From positions 1,240,001 through 1,304,000 of the forward strand of contig OZ243946.1 in the NCBI GenBank assembly GCA_965214285.1: a stretch of 64,000 bases of DNA, read 5' to 3'. The notes under the pieces are model-generated. The model was not told the DNA's origin and ran no database searches. It saw only the letters and a list, made by a program, of their open reading frames with translations. The translations under genes were made by a program, and so were the position numbers. This DNA comes from G963422745 sp965214285. Its GTDB lineage: Bacteria; Actinomycetota; Acidimicrobiia; Acidimicrobiales; Aldehydirespiratoraceae. This document shows, piece after piece, positions 16,132-24,091 of the stretch; positions within the stretch are counted from its first letter, which is position 1, and the number at the start of each line of letters is the position of its first letter.

Positions 16132-16656
16132 ATGGCGACGATCAGCGATGTTGCGATGACCACAGCCGGGGCCAGGGAGGCCGAGCTGCACGGCGCCTGC
16201 GAGGCGCTCGCCCCGCTGCTGGGCACCTGGCGAGGCTCGGGCAACGGCCGCTACCCGACCATCGAGGACTTCGAGTACGTCGAGGAGCTGAACTTCTCGC
16301 ACGTGGGCAAGCCGTTCCTGGCCATGACCCAGCGCACCCGAGACCCGCTCAGCGACGCCCCGCTGCACGCCGAGGTCGGCTACCTGCGCCCGCAGCCCAA
16401 CCAGGGGCTGGAGATGGTGCTCACCCAGCCCACCGGCCTGGTGGAGATACACGACGGCAGCCTCGCCGAGACCCCGACCGGGGTGCTGCTGGAGCTGCGC
16501 ACCGTGAGCGTCGAGGGCACCCGCACGGCCAAGCCGATCACCGAGGTGCGCCGCCGCATCGAGGTCGAAGGCGCCACGCTCACCACCCAGATGTGGATGG
16601 CCGCCATGGGCCAGCCCCTGACCCATCACCTCCGCGCCGAGCTCATCCGAGTCTGA
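16132..16656 (+). CDS. Nitrobindin-like heme-binding protein (THAP4/FABP-like)
   Basis: A 174-residue beta-barrel protein of the nitrobindin family, which binds heme and isomerises peroxynitrite in characterised members. The lipocalin-like motif LLGTWRGSGNGRYPTIEDFE is near the N-terminus and the C-terminal MWMAAMGQPLTHHLRAELIR carries the histidine region expected for heme ligation. The start at 16132 is chosen over a TTG at 16111 and an ATG at 16156 from family length. TAGCTT at 16107-16112 could be the -10. It is followed by fdhD on the same strand after 121 bp. Confidence 0.82.
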   Translation: MATISDVAMTTAGAREAELHGACEALAPLLGTWRGSGNGRYPTIEDFEYVEELNFSHVGKPFLAMTQRTRDPLSDAPLHAEVGYLRPQPNQGLEMVLTQPTGLVEIHDGSLAETPTGVLLELRTVSVEGTRTAKPITEVRRRIEVEGATLTTQMWMAAMGQPLTHHLRAELIRV

Positions 16657-16765
16657 GCGCCGCCGGCGTTGCCTGTGTTCGCTCGGCACTCGGCGGTCTC
16701 GTTGCGTTCGCTGGGTGCGCGGCATCCGCTGAGCGCCGGCCGGAGGCTGGCCGCCGCTGCGTGAA

Positions 16766-16771
16766 TACGCT
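16766..16771 (+). promoter_or_regulatory. -10 element (TACGCT) of a leaderless promoter
   Basis: TACGCT lies 6 nt before the GTG of fdhD at 16778. Confidence 0.45.
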
Positions 16772-16777
16772 GAAGGC

Positions 16778-17578
16778 GTGAGTCCCAAGGCCCGAAGCGT
16801 GCGCCGCCTGGCGCGGGTCTGGTCGCCCGCGGACGGCGACTCGGGCCGCTCCCCGGTGAGCCTGGCCGCCGAGGAGCCGATGGCTATCGAGCTCGACGGC
16901 GTGCGGGTCGCCACCACCATGCGCACGCCCGGCCACGACTTCGAGCTGGCAGCCGGGTTCTGCCACAGCGAGGGTCTGCTCGACGGCCACCCGGTGCGCG
17001 AGGTGCGCTACTGCGCCGACGGCTCGGCAGCCGCCAGCGCCTTCAACATCGTGAGCGTCTCCACCAACGGCGCAGCCCCCGCTCCCCGGCCCCGGCTCGC
17101 CGCCACCACCTCCAGTTGCGGCTGGTGCGGCACCGACGAGATCGACGAGCTGGCCGCCAAGCTGGAGCCGGTCGCAGGCGAGCTGCTGGGCTGGCAGGCC
17201 TTGGCGGAGGCGCCCGAGCGGCTGCGCGCCGGCCAGGATCTGTTCGACGGCACGGGCGCCGTGCATGCTGCCGGGCTGGTTTGCCCCGACGGCGAGGTCA
17301 GCCTGATCCGCGAGGACGTGGGCCGCCACAACGCCGTCGACAAGCTCGTCGGGCGCCTGCTGCTCGACGACAGGCTGCCGGCCACCGGCCAGGCTGTGGT
17401 GGTGAGCGGGCGGGCCAGCTTCGAGCTGGTCCACAAGGCCTGGGCGGCGGGCTTTCGGGCGCTGGTGGCCGTGAGCGCCCCGACAGCGCTTGCCGTGGCC
17501 AGCGCCGAGCGGGCGGGCATGCAGCTCGCGGGCTTCGCCCGTGACGGCCGGCTGACGGTGTACGCCTCGGGAAGCTGA
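16778..17578 (+). CDS. fdhD: Formate dehydrogenase accessory sulfurtransferase FdhD
   Basis: FdhD moves sulfur from a cysteine desulfurase to the molybdenum cofactor of formate dehydrogenases. The 266-residue protein keeps the catalytic SSCGWCG motif (Cys114, Cys117) and the conserved ...GAVHAAG...REDVGRHNAVDKL segment, VVSGRASFE and the SAPTALAV region. No formate dehydrogenase or molybdopterin gene cluster is in the window, so its client is elsewhere. The GTG start is 6 nt after TACGCT; GAAGG at 16773 could alternatively serve as a close ribosome binding site. Confidence 0.93.
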   Translation: MSPKARSVRRLARVWSPADGDSGRSPVSLAAEEPMAIELDGVRVATTMRTPGHDFELAAGFCHSEGLLDGHPVREVRYCADGSAAASAFNIVSVSTNGAAPAPRPRLAATTSSCGWCGTDEIDELAAKLEPVAGELLGWQALAEAPERLRAGQDLFDGTGAVHAAGLVCPDGEVSLIREDVGRHNAVDKLVGRLLLDDRLPATGQAVVVSGRASFELVHKAWAAGFRALVAVSAPTALAVASAERAGMQLAGFARDGRLTVYASGS

Positions 17579-17604
17579 CCCCGGCCTGCCACAGGGGCTT
17601 GCGT

Positions 17605-17610
17605 TAGCGT
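17605..17610 (+). promoter_or_regulatory. -10 element (TAGCGT) of a leaderless promoter
   Basis: TAGCGT lies 7 nt before the ATG of the RDD protein gene at 17618. Confidence 0.5.
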
Positions 17611-17617
17611 GATCGCC

Positions 17618-18355
17618 ATGGAAGAGGCCGGCAGACCGGCGGACACAAGCGGCAGGCGTGTCGCCGCCTTCGCCATCGACACCGCCTGCGTGAACGTCGG
17701 CTGGCTCGTGGCCGCGTTCCTGGCGAGCATGCGAAGCCCCGATTCGCTGACGCTGCTCTGGCTCGGCTTCGCGGTGGTGCTCATGGGGGCCGTGCCGGGC
17801 ATCACCGGCTGGAGCATCGGCAAGCGGATGCTCGGCCTGCGGATCGTGGACCGTGACAGCTACGAGAACCCTGGCCTGGGACGCAACATCGTGCGCTGCC
17901 TGTGCCTGGCGGTCGATCTGTTTCCCTATGTGCCTCCGCTTGCCGGGCTCGTCCTGTTCCTGTTCGACGACGACAGCCGACGCCTCGGCGACCGCCTGGC
18001 CAAGACGCTGGTGATCGACCAGGCCTACTACGGCGCCAAGCCTGTGCCCGACCAGGCAGCCGTCTACGGAAACCCAGGCGATCCCGCTGCGCTGCCCGCC
18101 GGCGACGCCGATTTCGGTGGCCAGTCCTCCGGTGACGGGGATTTCGCCGGACTATCCGCGGGCGACGTGGGCGACCTCGGCGGCCGGCCTGTCGAGCAGC
18201 CTGGCGCTCTCGATCCGCCGAGTCTGCAGCCCGGCGTGGACTCGCCGCTGTGGGACCCGGCTCGCGGCGCCTACATCCAGCGGATTCGCGTTCCCGAGGA
18301 GTGGTTCGAGTGGGACGACGACGCCAAGACCTGGGCGCCGATCAGCCGCGGCTGA
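17618..18355 (+). CDS. RDD family membrane protein, copy 1
   Basis: 245-residue integral membrane protein. The RDD domain (about residues 14-150) starts with an Arg/Asp-containing helix (RRVAAFAIDTACVNVGW), has IGKRMLGLRIVDRDSYENPGL, and ends with RRLGDRLAKTLVI. A Gly/Asp-rich linker leads to a short C-terminal motif, WFEWDDDAKTWAPIS, also found in the next protein. RDD proteins have three membrane helices; some act as ion antiporters but most have no assigned role. The ATG is preferred over a GTG at 17609 because it sits 7 nt after TAGCGT. Confidence 0.85.
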   Translation: MEEAGRPADTSGRRVAAFAIDTACVNVGWLVAAFLASMRSPDSLTLLWLGFAVVLMGAVPGITGWSIGKRMLGLRIVDRDSYENPGLGRNIVRCLCLAVDLFPYVPPLAGLVLFLFDDDSRRLGDRLAKTLVIDQAYYGAKPVPDQAAVYGNPGDPAALPAGDADFGGQSSGDGDFAGLSAGDVGDLGGRPVEQPGALDPPSLQPGVDSPLWDPARGAYIQRIRVPEEWFEWDDDAKTWAPISRG

Positions 18356-18430
18356 GGCTGCGTTGCTGCCGGCGGGCTGCCTGTGGCAGGGGGCCTTGTC
18401 GCCGTCCCTGCTGGGCGGCTGGCCGTGTAC

Positions 18431-18436
18431 TAGCCT
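18431..18436 (+). promoter_or_regulatory. -10 element (TAGCCT) of a leaderless promoter
   Basis: TAGCCT lies 7 nt before the ATG of the second RDD gene at 18444. Confidence 0.5.
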
Positions 18437-18443
18437 GACCGTC

Positions 18444-19244
18444 ATGCATGACGGCGCTCGACCAACCGACGTGAAAGGCAGGCGCATCGGCGCCTACATA
18501 ATCGACATCGTGATCTGGTTCGCGGTCGTGATCCTGGTCGCAGGCATCTCGGATATGCCCGACAATGCGACGACCCTGCTGAACTTTGTCGTCGTAATCG
18601 TGCTCTTCGGCTTCCTGCCAGGCACCACCGGCTGGACTCCCGGCAAGCTGATGCTCGGTCTGCGGGTAGTACACCGCGACACCTACGAGGTCGCCGGGAT
18701 CGGCCGCAACCTCCTGCGCGGGCTGTTGCTCATAATCGACACCTTCCCCTGGTTCTTTCCCATCGTCGGGCTTGTGTTGATGCTGGTCGACAAGCAGGGC
18801 CGGCGCCTCGGCGATCGCGCCGCCAGGACCTTGGTGATCCACCACAGCTACCTCGGGGCCAAGCCTGCGCCCGCCCAAGCCGACGCAACCGGCCACGCAG
18901 CCGACCACGGCATCCCCGCCGCTCCCGGCGATCAGGCCGATGAGCAAGCCGCTGCCCACGCAGCACCAGCCGATCCCGCCGGCCAGGCCGTGGAACCAGC
19001 CGCGGACGACGCCGACCCCGCCCGCCAGGCGGTCGAGCAGGCCGCCGGCGATGCCGATGCTGCCCACCATGCCGCCGGCCAGGCTGTCGAGCATGCCGCC
19101 GAGCAGGCCGACGAGCAGCCAGGCGTCGGATCGCCGCACTGGGACACGGATCGCGGTGCCTACATCCAGCAGCACCCCGACACGGGCGAGTGGCTCCAAT
19201 GGGACGACGACGCCAAGATCTGGGGACCGATCAGCCAAGCCTGA
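18444..19244 (+). CDS. RDD family membrane protein, copy 2
   Basis: 266-residue paralogue of the preceding gene. It has the RDD domain (GRRIGAYIIDIVIWF, TPGKLMLGLRVVHRDTYEVAG, RRLGDRAARTLVI) and an Ala/Gln/Asp-rich low-complexity linker of about 75 residues with repeated AxxADxA(H)/VEQAA units. It ends in the motif WLQWDDDAKIWGPIS shared with copy 1. The frame extends upstream to 18117 but that part is a shadow of copy 1. Each copy has its own -10 element, so the tandem pair is not simply an operon. Function unknown. Confidence 0.83.
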   Translation: MHDGARPTDVKGRRIGAYIIDIVIWFAVVILVAGISDMPDNATTLLNFVVVIVLFGFLPGTTGWTPGKLMLGLRVVHRDTYEVAGIGRNLLRGLLLIIDTFPWFFPIVGLVLMLVDKQGRRLGDRAARTLVIHHSYLGAKPAPAQADATGHAADHGIPAAPGDQADEQAAAHAAPADPAGQAVEPAADDADPARQAVEQAAGDADAAHHAAGQAVEHAAEQADEQPGVGSPHWDTDRGAYIQQHPDTGEWLQWDDDAKIWGPISQA

Positions 19245-19305
19245 GCGCCCGCAGCCGCTGACTCCGCGGAGCGCAACGCCGCTCCGGTTGTCCGGCGTCG
19301 CTCCC

Positions 19306-19311
19306 TAGACT
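19306..19311 (+). promoter_or_regulatory. -10 element (TAGACT) of a leaderless promoter
   Basis: TAGACT lies 6 nt before the ATG of hemQ at 19318. Confidence 0.5.
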
Positions 19312-19317
19312 CAGGGC

Positions 19318-20004
19318 ATGGTCGATCCGGTCGCCGTCAGCGAAGGCCTGGCCGTCGTCCACCTGTTCTGCGCCCGCCGACCCGGCAGCGACGACGAAGC
19401 CGTGAACGCAGCCGTGGCCGCAGCGGTCGCCCAAGCCCGCAGCGAAGACGTGCAGGTGGTGGCCGTGGCCGTGCTCGGTCACAAGGCCGATCTGTGCTTC
19501 ATGGCGCTGGCCGCCGACGCCTGGAAGCTGCGCGACCTGCAGAGCGGGCTCTGCGCCGCGGGCCTGGCGCTGGTCGACAGCTTCGTGTCGATCACCGAGG
19601 TCTCCGAGTACGCCGAGGGGCTGCCCGACGACATGAAGGCCATGCGCTTGTACCCCGAGCTGCCGCCCGAGGGCAAGCACGCCTGGTGCTTCTACCCGAT
19701 GACCAAGCGACGCGGCCCCGAGCACAACTGGTACCGCCTCGACTTCGAGGAGCGCCGAGAGCTGATGCACGAGCACGGCGCATCGGGGCGCAAGTTCGCG
19801 GGCCGCATCGTGCAGCTCATCACGGCCTCGACAGGGCTCGACGACTGGGAGTGGGGGGTGACCCTGTTCGGCGCCGACCTCGACGACCTCAAGGACACGG
19901 TCTACACCATGCGCTACGACACCGCCTCGGCGCTGTACGCCGACTTCGGGCCGTTCTACACCGGCCTGGTCGGGCCGCTGGAGGAAATCCTGGCCCGCAG
20001 CTAG
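19318..20004 (+). CDS. hemQ: HemQ, coproheme decarboxylase (chlorite dismutase family)
   Basis: HemQ carries out the last step of the coproporphyrin-dependent heme pathway, the H2O2-driven decarboxylation of coproheme. The 228-residue protein shows WCFYPMTKRRGPEHNWY with the likely radical Tyr126, ERRELMHEHG with the probable proximal His153, DDWEWGVTLFG and MRYDTASALYADFGPFYTG. The arginine that defines true chlorite dismutases is not evident, so HemQ is favoured. Other heme genes are not in the window. Expression is likely leaderless. Confidence 0.92.
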   Translation: MVDPVAVSEGLAVVHLFCARRPGSDDEAVNAAVAAAVAQARSEDVQVVAVAVLGHKADLCFMALAADAWKLRDLQSGLCAAGLALVDSFVSITEVSEYAEGLPDDMKAMRLYPELPPEGKHAWCFYPMTKRRGPEHNWYRLDFEERRELMHEHGASGRKFAGRIVQLITASTGLDDWEWGVTLFGADLDDLKDTVYTMRYDTASALYADFGPFYTGLVGPLEEILARS

Positions 20005-20155
20005 GTGTACTCGGCCGGCCGCCTGCTCGCTCGGCGCTGGCCCGCGAAGTTGCCCCTGTCGCCGCTCGATTCAGGCGGCTATGCTCTGCCCAACCCGGGT
20101 GCCGACCCGGGGTGCGGCGAGAGTCGCCGCGACATTCCATGAAGGGAAATCGCAA

Positions 20156-21424
20156 ATGAGACGTGCAGGCATGTTGGCCAAGGCCATTGCCGTCCTCGCA
20201 GCGTTCACGCTGCTTGCCGCGGCTTGCGGCGACGACGCCGAGAAAGCCGTTACCGACGCCGAGTTCATCGTGGTCGACTCCGACGCCGAGATCCAGATCC
20301 GCTCGCTGAACGCCATCAGCGGCGAGGTGGCGTTCCTGGGCGTTCCCAACCAGCGCGCCGTGGAGGCCGCCGTCGCCGACTTCGGCGAGATCAAGGGCTT
20401 CTCGGTGTCGATCGGCCAGGGTCTGGACGACCTCTGCTCCGGCGACGGCGGCCAGGCGGCAGCCCAGACGATCGTGGCCGACACCCAGATCGTCGGCGTG
20501 ATCGGCACGTCCTGCTCGGGTGCGGCCGTCGCCGCCGCTCCGCTGATCAGCGAGGCGGGCATCGTGATGATCTCGCCGTCGAACACCTCGCCTGCGCTCA
20601 CCTCGGACCTGCAGGGCACCGCCGGCGAGAACTATCGGCCCGGCTACTACCGCACCGCCCACAACGACCTCTACCAGGGCGCCGCCATGGCCCAGTTCGT
20701 GTTCGGCGAGCTCGGCCTCGGCACCGCCGCGGTGATCCACGACGGCGATCCCTACACCCAGGGCTTGGGCGAGGCGTTCGCCAATGCCTTCGAGGCTCTC
20801 GGGGGCACCGTCACCGGCACGACCGCCATCAACAAGGACGACACCGACATGGTGCCGGTGCTCACCGAGGTCGCCGCGGGCAGCCCCGAGGCGCTGTTCT
20901 TCCCGATCTTCCAGCCGGCAGGCGACCACGTTGCCGAGCAGGCGCCCACCGTGGCGGGCCTGGAGAGCACGCAGCTGCTCGCTGCGGACGGCCTGCTCAA
21001 CGACAGCTTCCTGGGTCTGAGCCAGTCTGCCGGCATGTACTTCTCGGGACCGGACGTGCGCTTCGGCGAGAACACCAACGAGTCCACCGGCAAGGACGCC
21101 GAGGACGTGCTCACCGCTTACGAGGAAGCCCACGGCGAGCGGCCGGCGGCGCCGTTCTGGGGCCACGCCTATGACGCCACCACGCTGCTGCTCGCCGCCA
21201 TCGATGCCGCCTCTGAGGTCAACGACGCCGAGCAGCTCGTGATCGACAAGGCCGCGGTGCGTTCGTGGCTCACGGCCGTGCGCGACTACGCCGGCATCAT
21301 CGGAACCATCAACTGCGACGACTTCGGCGACTGCGGCTCGCAGAAGATCACGGTGATCCACCACAGCGGCCCCGACGCCGCCGAGGCAAGCACGAGCAAC
21401 GTGGTCTTCGAGTACGCGCCCTGA
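20156..21424 (+). CDS. Branched-chain amino acid-type ABC transporter substrate-binding lipoprotein, copy 1
   Basis: 422-residue lipoprotein with lipobox AAAC (Cys24) and a periplasmic-binding type I fold of the LivJ/LivK group: GEVAFLGVPNQRAVEAAV near the N-terminus, VIGTSCSGAAVAAAPL, and the typical TGKDAEDVLTAYEEAHGERPAAP segment. GAAGGGA precedes the ATG at 20156. It heads a cluster encoding a complete importer. The ligand could be branched-chain amino acids, other amino acids, amides or urea; sequence alone does not decide. A close paralogue follows 81 bp downstream. Confidence 0.9.
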   Translation: MRRAGMLAKAIAVLAAFTLLAAACGDDAEKAVTDAEFIVVDSDAEIQIRSLNAISGEVAFLGVPNQRAVEAAVADFGEIKGFSVSIGQGLDDLCSGDGGQAAAQTIVADTQIVGVIGTSCSGAAVAAAPLISEAGIVMISPSNTSPALTSDLQGTAGENYRPGYYRTAHNDLYQGAAMAQFVFGELGLGTAAVIHDGDPYTQGLGEAFANAFEALGGTVTGTTAINKDDTDMVPVLTEVAAGSPEALFFPIFQPAGDHVAEQAPTVAGLESTQLLAADGLLNDSFLGLSQSAGMYFSGPDVRFGENTNESTGKDAEDVLTAYEEAHGERPAAPFWGHAYDATTLLLAAIDAASEVNDAEQLVIDKAAVRSWLTAVRDYAGIIGTINCDDFGDCGSQKITVIHHSGPDAAEASTSNVVFEYAP

Positions 21425-21505
21425 TCCGCGGCGGGCCAAGGCCCGCCACCGGGGATGCACAGAGGGTGATCGCGGGCGTCGTTTCGTCCGGTAGCGTCGC
21501 CCGCC

Positions 21506-22768
21506 ATGCCAAGACCCACCACCCTTCTCGCTGCCTTGCTGGGATCGCTGGCGCTGCTCGCCGCGGCCTGCGGCAGCGACGCCGAGAAAGCCGCGACCGA
21601 CGACGAGTTCATCGTCGTCGACGAAGGCGACCAGATCCAGATCCGCTCGCTGAACGCCATCAGCGGCGAGCCGGCATTTTTGGGCATCCCGATCCAGCGC
21701 TCCGTCGAGGCAGCCGTCGCCGACTACGGCGAAGTCCGCGGCTTCGAGGTGTCGATGGGCCGGGGCCTCGACGATCTCTGTTCGGCCGAGGGCGGCCAGG
21801 CGGCGGCGCAGACCATCGTGGCCGACAGGCAGATAGCGGGCCTGGTCGGCACCTCGTGCTCGGTCGCGGCCACCGCGGCCGCCCCGCTGATCAGCGACGC
21901 GGGCATCGTGATGATCGCACCGTCGAACACCTCGCCGTCGCTCACCTCGGACCTGCGGGGGACCGCCGGCGAGGACCACTACCCGGGCTACTACCGCACC
22001 TCACACAACGACCTGATCGGCGGCGCAGCCCTGGCGCAGTTCCTCCGAGACGAGCTCGGCCACACCAGCGCCGCGGTGATACACGACGGCGACCCCTACA
22101 CCCAGGGCCTGGGCCAGGCCTTCGCGGATGCCTTCAGCGACCTCGGCGGCGAGATCACCGGCTTCTCGGGCATCAACAAGGAGGACACCGACATGGTGCC
22201 GGTGCTCACCGAGCTGGCAGCCGCCGCGCCCGACGCGCTGTTCCTGCCGATCTTCCAGCCCGCCGGCGACCACGTGGCCGAGCAGGCGCCCAGGGTCTCG
22301 GGCCTCGAGGACGTGGTGATGCTCTCCGGCGGCGGCCTGCTCAACGACGCCTTCCTGGGTCTGAGCCAGTCCGAGGGCATGTACTTCTCCGGGCCGGACG
22401 TGCGCTTCGGCGACAACGCCAACCAGTCCACCGGCAAGTCCGCGACCCAGGTGCTCGACGAGTACCAAGCGGCCCACGGCGAGGCGCCGTCGTCGCCGTA
22501 CTGGGGCCACGCCTATGACGCCACCACGCTGCTGCTGGAGGCGATCGAGGCTTCCTCTGCGGTCAACGACGCCGGTCAGCTCGTGATCGAAAAGGCCGCG
22601 GTGCGGGCGTTCCTCAACGGACTCAGCGGCTACTCGGGCATCATCGGCACCCTGGGCTGCGACGAGTTCGGCGACTGCGGGTCGCAGAAGGTGACCATCA
22701 TCCACCACACCGATTCCGACGACGTGGCCGCCGGCCGCGAGAACGTGGTCTTCGAGTACGCGCCCTGA
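21506..22768 (+). CDS. Branched-chain amino acid-type ABC transporter substrate-binding lipoprotein, copy 2
   Basis: 420-residue tandem paralogue of the preceding gene, with lipobox AAAC (Cys22) and extended stretches of identical residues such as QIQIRSLNAISGE and LGLSQSxGMYFSGPDVRFG. TAGCGT at 21492-21497 lies 8 nt before the ATG and may be its own -10, so it can be expressed separately. The ligand pockets differ at scattered sites (for example GTTAINKDDTD versus GFSGINKEDTD), which could give different specificities for one shared permease. Lipoprotein anchoring to the outer leaflet of the cytoplasmic membrane is expected. Confidence 0.9.
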   Translation: MPRPTTLLAALLGSLALLAAACGSDAEKAATDDEFIVVDEGDQIQIRSLNAISGEPAFLGIPIQRSVEAAVADYGEVRGFEVSMGRGLDDLCSAEGGQAAAQTIVADRQIAGLVGTSCSVAATAAAPLISDAGIVMIAPSNTSPSLTSDLRGTAGEDHYPGYYRTSHNDLIGGAALAQFLRDELGHTSAAVIHDGDPYTQGLGQAFADAFSDLGGEITGFSGINKEDTDMVPVLTELAAAAPDALFLPIFQPAGDHVAEQAPRVSGLEDVVMLSGGGLLNDAFLGLSQSEGMYFSGPDVRFGDNANQSTGKSATQVLDEYQAAHGEAPSSPYWGHAYDATTLLLEAIEASSAVNDAGQLVIEKAAVRAFLNGLSGYSGIIGTLGCDEFGDCGSQKVTIIHHTDSDDVAAGRENVVFEYAP

Positions 22769-22801
22769 CCGCCGGCCGCCTCCCGGCCCGGCCCGCCGCT
22801 C

Positions 22802-22882
22802 GGCCCGCCGCCTCGGCCCTGACAGCGCCAAGCCCGCCGCCCGGCCCGCCGCCTCGGCCCTGACACGCCAAGCCCGCCGCCC
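22802..22882 (+). repeat. Two tandem ~40-bp GC-rich repeats
   Basis: Units of 41 bp (22802-22842) and 40 bp (22843-22882) are identical except for one missing base. Each begins GGCCCGCCGCCTCGGCCCTG. They fill most of the 198-bp gap before the permease genes. No hairpin spacer structure like CRISPR. Confidence 0.7.
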
Positions 22883-22966
22883 GGCACCTCACGGCCCGCC
22901 GCAGCGCCTCGCGCTAGGGTGCGGACGACGTGAGCTCGGTGCGCCAGGCGCGGTTCGGGGGACATC

Positions 22967-24091
22967 TTGACTAGTGCCGTGAGACACAGGGCGGCCCCTC
23001 GCACGGGCGTCGACCGGTTTCTCATGGTCCTCAAGGTCGTCATGGTCAGCGCCGTGGCGCTCGGCCTGGCCGCCTTCGTCTGGCAGCAGATCGACCCGCA
23101 GAACCCGCTGGCCCGCCAGATCAACGACGACGCCACCGGGCTCAGCGCCGACCAGCTAGAAGGCCTGATCGTCTCGGGCCTGTCGCAGGGCGCCATGTAC
23201 GGCCTGATCGCCCTGGGCTACTCGATGGTCTACGGCGTCCTGGGCTTCATCAACTTCGCCCACGGCGAGGTGTTCATGGTGGGCGCCATGACCGGCATGA
23301 TCACCAGCAACAAGCTGCACGACTCCGGCGCCTGGGAGAACAACTTCGTGCTGTCGCTGGCGTTCATCGTGGTCGTGGCCATCCTGGCCTCCACGCTCAC
23401 CGCGGTGGTCATGGAGCGGGTCGCCTACCGGCCGCTGCGCAACTCGCCGCGCCTGATCCCGCTGATCACCTCCATCGGCATCTCGTTCTTCCTGCAGAAC
23501 GTGTCGGTCGTGCTGCTGGGCCCCGGCGCCAAGTCGTACCCGGACATGCCCGACTGGCTCACCCAGAAGCGCAGCATCGCCGGCCTGCAGATCGAGGGCA
23601 CCCGCCTGCTGGTGATCGTGGTGGCCGCGGCGGCGATGCTGGTGCTCTGGCACCTCGTGGAGCGCACCAAGACCGGCAGGGCGATGCGGGCGGTGGCCGA
23701 GGACAAGGAGATCGCGGCGCTGATGGGCATCAACGTCAACCGCATCATCGTCACCACCTTCGCCGTGGGCGGCGCCCTGGCAGGCGTGGCCGGGATCCTC
23801 TGGGGCGTGCTCTTCCGCTCGGTGGTCCACACCACCGGGTTCCTGCCGGGCATCAAGGCCTTCTCGGCTGCGGTGGTCGGCGGCATCGGCAACCTGGGCG
23901 GCTCGATGGCCGGGGGCCTGGCGCTGGGCGGCGCCGAGTCGCTGGCGCCGCTGCTGATACTGGAGCCGCTGGGGGTAGACGGGGTGTCGCAGCTTCGTGA
24001 CGCCGTGGCCTTCTCGGTGCTGATCCTGGTGCTGCTGCTCAAGCCCACGGGCCTGTTCGGCGAGCGCCTCTCCGCCGAGGACCGGGCATGA
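22967..24091 (+). CDS. livH: Branched-chain amino acid-type ABC transporter permease (LivH-like)
   Basis: 374-residue membrane protein. After an N-terminal helix (about residues 18-45), the LivH domain starts at GLSQGAMYGLIALGYSMVYG and contains GFINFAHGEVFMVG, VAEDKEIAALMGINVNR (the ATPase-coupling EAA-like loop) and VVGGIGNLGGSMAGG. The TTG start at 22967 follows GGGGGA by about 5 nt; a GTG at 22979 would be an alternative. It overlaps livM by 4 nt and belongs to the livHMGF order. Three or more binding proteins per permease set are common; here there are two. Confidence 0.93.
   Translation: MTSAVRHRAAPRTGVDRFLMVLKVVMVSAVALGLAAFVWQQIDPQNPLARQINDDATGLSADQLEGLIVSGLSQGAMYGLIALGYSMVYGVLGFINFAHGEVFMVGAMTGMITSNKLHDSGAWENNFVLSLAFIVVVAILASTLTAVVMERVAYRPLRNSPRLIPLITSIGISFFLQNVSVVLLGPGAKSYPDMPDWLTQKRSIAGLQIEGTRLLVIVVAAAAMLVLWHLVERTKTGRAMRAVAEDKEIAALMGINVNRIIVTTFAVGGALAGVAGILWGVLFRSVVHTTGFLPGIKAFSAAVVGGIGNLGGSMAGGLALGGAESLAPLLILEPLGVDGVSQLRDAVAFSVLILVLLLKPTGLFGERLSAEDRA

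Noticed and set aside
22802..22882. Repeat block considered as a CRISPR array
   Set aside because: Units are adjacent with no unique spacers and are GC-rich low complexity.
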